In this document: piece by piece, positions 58,933 through 64,000 of the stretch
How the letters are laid out: each line of letters begins with the position of its first letter
How positions within the stretch are numbered: position 1 is the first letter of the stretch
Assembly (NCBI GenBank): GCA_027943335.1
Contig: BSBK01001869.1
Location: 829,001 to 893,000 of the forward strand
Origin: Chamaecyparis obtusa
Taxonomy: Eukaryota > Streptophyta > Pinopsida > Cupressales > Cupressaceae
Direction of reading: 5' to 3'
DNA length: 64,000 nt
The notes under the pieces: model-generated
The model's input: only the letters and a program-made list of their open reading frames with translations
Told to the model about the DNA's origin: nothing
The model's database searches: none
Translations under genes and position numbers: made by a program

Positions 58933-59787
58933 TGTGTGTGAGTGATTTACACCTTCATGAAATAACAAGATTTAAAAGACAATTACACTATTCAAAGCAA
59001 ACTAATCTAAATAATGCACAATTAATCTAAATATCTCATGGATCTCTAAAATAAAGTGGTAAATGAGGCTCCCAGCTATGATCCTGACTAGTGACACTCT
59101 AAATATGAGAATTAAGCTATATGATATGCAAATTTAGATCTATTCTATCAATTTCTAGCTCTATTTGATGAACAATCTACTATGATCAAAGCAATTTAAG
59201 CTAATTAGCAATGAAAAATGATAAGTGAGTGATGTGGATGCAAATTGCCAGAGCTTTGCTGCAATTCAAAGATATGGAGTGGATCCATTATGCTTCTAAA
59301 TGCCTTCAATATATAAGATTTTCTCAAGGGTAGGGGGTAGAGTGAGATAACCATGGTTATGCTTGGGTAAGGTCAATTGGCTTTGCTTTGTCCATAAATG
59401 GGGGGACAAGGAGGGGACAATCATTTAAATGGTTTCAAAAGGCTAGACCATTTCAACAAAAGTGAGTGATTTGTATCCATTTTGTCTCTTTTTTGCTTTG
59501 TTGAGGGAAATTAGATTTATTAATTAATTAAAGTACTTAAATTTAGCCATGAAGGGTAAGATGTTCATTTTGATTTTTTCTTTCAACAACTATGTCATTA
59601 ATTGAATTTAATCAATTTCGTAGTATTTTTTTCCCTTTTCAAGCTTTATTTAATCATTTAATCATTTAATTGAATTTTCCTTTGATTTGAATTGCCTTTG
59701 TTCCATTTATTGATTTTTCATATTATTTTGATGATTTGATGCACCTTTTGATTGATTTAAGCCTTTTGCCAATTTTTCGTGTCTACA
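58933..59787 (-). repeat. N3 3' LTR
   Basis: 855 bp, inverted relative to N2. TGGCG (58928-58932) should be the target duplication; its partner is outside the window. Confidence 0.9.
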
Positions 59788-59800
59788 AATGCCCCTCTTT
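59788..59800 (-). promoter_or_regulatory. N3 polypurine tract
   Basis: Sense strand AAAGAGGGGCATT immediately before the LTR start. Confidence 0.85.
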
Positions 59801-62533
59801 GGATCGATGTGTGAAGAACACTGATTCAAAGATTCCCTTAGTATGATGATCTGATTCAGGTCCTGATTCTGATATGCCTCTGATCGTTCTGATTGATGTA
59901 CTTCCTGATGATGATGATGTACCTCTGATGATGGTGCTGATATGATTTTGATGCCTCTAATATGCTATGGGTCCTGGTTTGATGATAGGTCTTGGGTTCA
60001 CTGATTTCTGATATGTTGATAGGTTTGATATGATATGGTAAACTGATCTGATATTGATTTGCCTCCTGATATGAAATTGATATGATATGATAACTTGATA
60101 TGATATTTTGATGTGATGCCAATTTGATACTCTGATGCCCCCTCAAAAATAAAATGTATTGAGTCCTTGATTTGAAAGATTTTGATTGATTGGTCCAATA
60201 TGTTTTCATTTTTGAAAAATATTGATGATATGCCATGACTCACAAATTTGCATATCCAAGATAGATAGGTCTGTTGTCGTTAAGCAAAACAAGTGATTAT
60301 AATAACAAGATAATGGTACCAATGAATGTGATTTGTCAATCTGATAGGATAGTAAAACTGATATGGGATAACTGATCAGTGTGAAAACTGATATGATTTG
60401 ATACTGCTGCTTCTTTCTCAGGACACAGAGACACAAACAATGGTACTGGGTGTGATTGCTTGATACTTTGACAGGATTGATTGACGTAAAATGACTCACT
60501 GATATAGAATACTGATATGATTCCCTTGATTTGTGAAATAGGTACATTTCCATAAATGATATATATACGAACCTTAGCTTCTTGGATATTTGGATTTAAG
60601 TCATGGTTTGACCCAACTAGAGTACATGTTATTGAGATGATTGATTATGGAGCTCCTTCAGTTTGTTGATATTATATCATGATATTTTAGTTACTGATCA
60701 GGACTTTGGTGTATCACTTTGATGACATTGTATCTTTAATTAAATAGACTTCATGGATCTGTGATGTTATGGACACTTATGATTTATGGACTTTCCTTGA
60801 TTCTTGATTGAATGACCCATTTTATGATTGATCAAGATTTCAATTGAATGACCCCCCTTTTCCCTTCGAAAAATACTACAAACAAATGCACATGCAATTA
60901 ATCTAACATGATAATGTAATTAACCTTCCATGATAATGCAATGCAATGCAGCTAAGTGTCACTAGCTTTTAGCAAATAAATGCCTTGAGGATAAATTTTC
61001 ATCATTGAGCACTTTGGGACCGGAAAGCAAGTACAATCACCACTACCCACTGACATGATGATATGAATACCACTTTTTATCGCATTTGGTAACCTCCTTT
61101 TTGAACTAGTACAACCCACACTAGTCGAATAAACCAACTATGAGAGTATGAATACCAGTTTCAACGAATTCAATGTTGCATAAACAAGCAAAGGTCAACC
61201 TTCCACCCTATATGAAAGTCCTCGATGGTTCTTTGATGACCATGTCGTTAGACGAATTCACATAAGTTGTTGGATATCCCTCAAGATAGTCACTCAAAGG
61301 CAAGAAAAATATCATGTCTCCATCATTGCCAATCTAGTCGAAACATCATTGATTAGCTAAAAAGATGTGATAAAAATCAATGTAAGTAAAGATCATCAAA
61401 AGAAAGCTTCAAGTGTTTTGCAATGTTTCATGATTTTCAAAAAGTATTTCCAAGCATTCTGATCTTTTTAAAGTGTTTTGTCAATTTTTAATCCCGATTA
61501 ATAAAGTCAATGAAGGCTCATGGATCAAGTTGTGGTAATTGAATTCTTGGTTAGTGAACAATGATATCCATAAAAAGTTCACAAAAATCTTCTTCTCTCT
61601 TTTGAAATTCTGATAATTCCCTCTCTAATGTGACTAAATATTGTACTATTGAATCCTTTTTGGGTTTAATGCCTTGCTTCATGTGAATTCATGCATGTTG
61701 TTGAAATCCACTGATTAAGATCAAATGCCCTTGATTAGATAGGAAAAATGTTGGACTTGAGCAAACTTCCAAGATTTTACAAAAACTTAGTTCATGCCAG
61801 ATGCATCTAGAAGCACTTTATGCTTTCCTTTTTACCAACTCTCAAACAAGATCACATTGGTTTGCCCCCCAATGTCTAGCAAGATATAAGACATGAAAGA
61901 TGGATTTTCAAGATGATGGATTAGAGATGGAAAGGCTATGATGGAAGAAGTATGCGAATGTGACCCATAGGACTATCTCCTCAAGAGTACCCAAGCTAAG
62001 GAAAAAATGATATAGCAATGTGAAGCATATTTTTGGATAAGTCATGAAAGCCAATGATACAGTGTTAGATAGTGTATAGGATAACGATCTGCTGCCATGA
62101 AAAAGAGTGATCCAAAAGAGTGGACATGTCAAGAAGTTTTTGATAACAATTTTTTTTTTTTAAGTTCTTCATCTTGATCAAGACCAAGAGTCAATTTGGG
62201 TAAGATGTGGATAAGATAACACAATCAAGATAAAGGAGTGATGGAGGCTATGAAGGGATGTTTTGGGATTATGAAAAGACTGTCAAGGAATAATGAAGGT
62301 GAATTTGGGATAAGCAAGATCATGATAGGGTAACATGGATGCAACAAGTACATAAGCTAATGGCAAGGATAACAGATGTCAAGATACTTGATACTCATGG
62401 ATATGTTCAACCTTGTCAAGATGAAAGGTGAGAGAGGAAATATGGATGTAAGTGAGATAAATGATAGAAAGATGAAGGATAGAATGGATGAAACTTTGCC
62501 CCCAAGTGTAGAGTGCAAGAAGGAAAAATTACG
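59801..62533 (-). other. N3 3' region, non-coding
   Basis: Homologous to 45480-48305 of N2 in inverted order, including the TATCA-rich part (59830-60170) but with far fewer 21-bp units. No domain is recognised. Confidence 0.6.
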
Positions 62534-62662
62534 CATAACGCCTGTTTGCCAGGTTTTCATCATGGTACTTGTTTAAGGTGCCACAAGAAGTGGTTTTTAC
62601 CATAAGACAGATTTATTTCTCTTTACTTTTGCTACCAAGGTGCCTATTGCTAGGTTTTCACC
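62534..62662 (-). other. Three bulged AAAA hairpins in N3
   Basis: Sense order: 62662-62639 (GGTG/CACC, inner CCTA/TAGG, loop GCAA). 62605-62573 (outer stem with two mismatches, inner CCAC/GTGG, loop TTCTT). 62564-62534 (CATGATG/CGTTATG with two G-T pairs, inner CCTG/CAGG, loop GCAAA). Changes relative to N2 mostly keep the pairing. Confidence 0.75.
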
Positions 62663-62667
62663 AAGAC

Positions 62668-62722
62668 TCTTTTTCTCTTTTTTTTTTTTTCTTTTTTTTT
62701 GTATTTTTTTTTATATTTTCCC
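62668..62722 (-). other. A-rich tract of N3
   Basis: On the sense strand an A-rich run directly before the first hairpin and after the ORF stop at 62763, matching N2 and G1. Confidence 0.7.
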
Positions 62723-62762
62723 AATAACGGAATCTTTGGACAATGGTCCTCTGAAAGATATA

Positions 62763-64000
62763 CTATAATAAACCATGGGTATGACTAGGATGCTCAAAGA
62801 TATTGATAAGAGGGATGGAAGTACGGAAAGTATGCATTGGAAAATGAATGTGAGGATAAGAAGAAGGTATGTTGAAGATGGAAATGTTGGCAAGATCAAC
62901 TTTGACACACACTTTGAAGAGTGGTGGAATGATAGATGACGAAGGTAAGGATCTTTTTGAGGTAGTGGATTTTGGGATGTAAGAAGATGAAGGATGTTTG
63001 GAAGGAGATGGAATGGAAGCCTTTGGAAGCTTGAATGTCAATTTTGATTCTTCTTTTGTGTGCAAGTCTTTTAACAATGACTTGGGAATCCACATATTCT
63101 TTGATTTTTCTTCCTTTTGGAATGTTTTTGAATGCATTTCTTCAATGAGGGATTTAGGAACCCACATTTTATTTTTTTCTTTTTGCTTGATGGACCTTTG
63201 CGGCCTTTTGGATATTTCATTTTTCTTTTCATTCACATGTCGATTAGATGGGACATTGTGATTTTTATACACATATGGATTCTTGGATTTATGATTTTTA
63301 TGTTGCACATCAACATTGCTTCCAAAAGACTTAGGAATTGTGGATGAATAGGAATAATATGGATGATTCATATGGATCGGTGTTTGGACATTCTTCAAGT
63401 ATGTGTGCCTTCGTTGATCTTGATACATGGTAGGGTAAGTGAATGGATAACTAGGGATGATAGGAATAGATGATGGAGGAATATATGGACCTAATATGGA
63501 TGGAAGGGATGAAGACTTTTTTTTTGGGACATAGGCACCCAAAATGGATTTGGAGGATAGTGGAGGTATGTGGTTTCGTTTGAATGGAGGGATATAAGGT
63601 GTGAAAGGGATATCAATATCTTTGGAAGGAACTGCATCGCCAAGATTCTTATCTTTAGGATTTATCTTTATACCAATAGGCTCATGAATAGCTTTGATAG
63701 GAACACATTTGATAGGATCAACTGAACCTTGAGTGGATTTATTATCATGCAAGGGATTTGGAAGAATGATGTTTTCTTGAGGTGAACATGGAGGAATATG
63801 ACAAGGAAATGATGGGATGCTTTGATCTTGACAAGGATCTTCGAATGATGTAGAGACGGTATTTTGCTCTTGATTTTCAATATGCTCATTGGAACTTGTG
63901 GAAGGGATATCTTGATCTTGCTTGGGAAGTGGAGAAGATGTGGAACTTGGAAGGGTACTTTGTTCTTGGAATGGAAGGATATCATCTTGGAAGCCATGAA
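62763..64000 (-). CDS. N3 ORF, C-terminal part of the N2-type protein
   Basis: The frame is open from the window edge to a stop at 62763, at least 410 codons without interruption. It contains QDDILPFQEQST, SIPSFPCHIPPCSPQE, IDIPFTPYIPPF, YPFTYPTMYQDQ, KNKMWVPKSLIEEMHSK and KSLLKDLHTKEESKLTF, ending EHPSHTHGLL. It aligns with the second half of the N2 ORF, keeps Trp where N2 has TAG, and lacks the 11-bp segment of N2 near 45040. Pro, Ser and Ile are abundant in the first part and Lys in the last. Function unknown. Being open over this length while N2 is broken suggests selection on the protein until fairly recently, or simply fewer mutations. Confidence 0.7.
   Translation of the reverse strand, partial: HGFQDDILPFQEQSTLPSSTSSPLPKQDQDIPSTSSNEHIENQEQNTVSTSFEDPCQDQSIPSFPCHIPPCSPQENIILPNPLHDNKSTQGSVDPIKCVPIKAIHEPIGIKINPKDKNLGDAVPSKDIDIPFTPYIPPFKRNHIPPLSSKSILGAYVPKKKSSSLPSILGPYIPPSSIPIIPSYPFTYPTMYQDQRRHTYLKNVQTPIHMNHPYYSYSSTIPKSFGSNVDVQHKNHKSKNPYVYKNHNVPSNRHVNEKKNEISKRPQRSIKQKEKNKMWVPKSLIEEMHSKTFQKEEKSKNMWIPKSLLKDLHTKEESKLTFKLPKASIPSPSKHPSSSYIPKSTTSKRSLPSSSIIPPLFKVCVKVDLANISIFNIPSSYPHIHFPMHTFRTSIPLINIFEHPSHTHGLL

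Larger units (their letters stand above)
58933..64000 (-). mobile_element. LTR retrotransposon 'N3', diverged copy of N2, cut by the window edge
   Basis: The 3' LTR lies at 58933-59787 (minus strand: TGTAGACACG to CACACACA), followed by polypurine tract, 3' region, three bulged hairpins, A-rich tract and the N2-type ORF, which runs off the window. The 5' LTR, primer site and leader are outside. Its LTR is clearly more different from the N2 LTRs than these are from each other, so N3 is a separate older lineage copy. Confidence 0.92.

Noticed and set aside
59856..60243. Short frames in the TATCA-rich part of N3 and N2
   Set aside because: Low-complexity repeat translated by chance in several frames.

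Overview
The window looks like a stretch of a large, repeat-rich seed-plant nuclear genome, most likely a gymnosperm or conifer type. It is AT-rich, has nested LTR retrotransposons with kilobase-long LTRs, Tat-lineage Ty3/gypsy elements with two RNase H domains, a PIF/Harbinger DNA transposon, GT-AG introns and only one intact-looking host gene. The species cannot be named from the sequence. Nearly everything here is mobile DNA in several layers.

Layout. (1) 1740-31753 is read as one PIF/Harbinger transposon: TTA target duplication, ends GGCCCC(A/G)TTTGGTT, a broken DDE transposase, a Myb/SANT-like partner gene and a broken GRF zinc-finger gene. It contains a 990-bp inverted-repeat element, a foldback and a palindrome cluster. 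(2) Inside it lies an 18.3-kb Tat-lineage gypsy element, 'G1' (13159-31476, minus strand, duplication GTAAG). Its two 1452-bp LTRs differ at only about seven sites, yet it carries three in-frame stops and a decayed Copia fragment splitting its integrase. (3) At 34579-35100 is a single-exon VQ-motif gene with TATA box, W-box-like sites and polyadenylation signal. (4) 37145-37471 is an isolated Copia-type LTR. (5) 'N4' (39331-56496, plus strand, duplication AAGTG) is a non-autonomous LTR element with a large unrecognised, broken ORF. Its 5' LTR is interrupted by 'N2' (39479-49167, plus strand, duplication CCTAC), another pol-less LTR element with its own unrecognised ORF. (6) 'N3' (58933 to beyond 64000, minus strand) is a diverged second copy of N2.

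How the parts relate. G1 and N2/N3 share almost identical polypurine tracts and LTR starts (TGTAGACA). G1 and N2 also share a leader array of a degenerate AAATSWCGCCT motif repeated every 21 bp. All three share a 3' module of a purine/A-rich tract followed by two or three bulged hairpins with a constant AAAA bulge, whose stems show compensatory changes. This is what would be expected if G1-type elements supply reverse transcriptase and integrase to N2/N3 in trans. The shared leader array and the covarying hairpin module are the best candidates here for an undescribed system. A third oddity is a five-copy array near the G1 3' LTR that is complementary to G1's own primer-binding site.

Limits: comparisons were made by eye, without alignments, database searches or folding programs. 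Element boundaries with target duplications are well supported; functions of the unrecognised ORFs are unknown.
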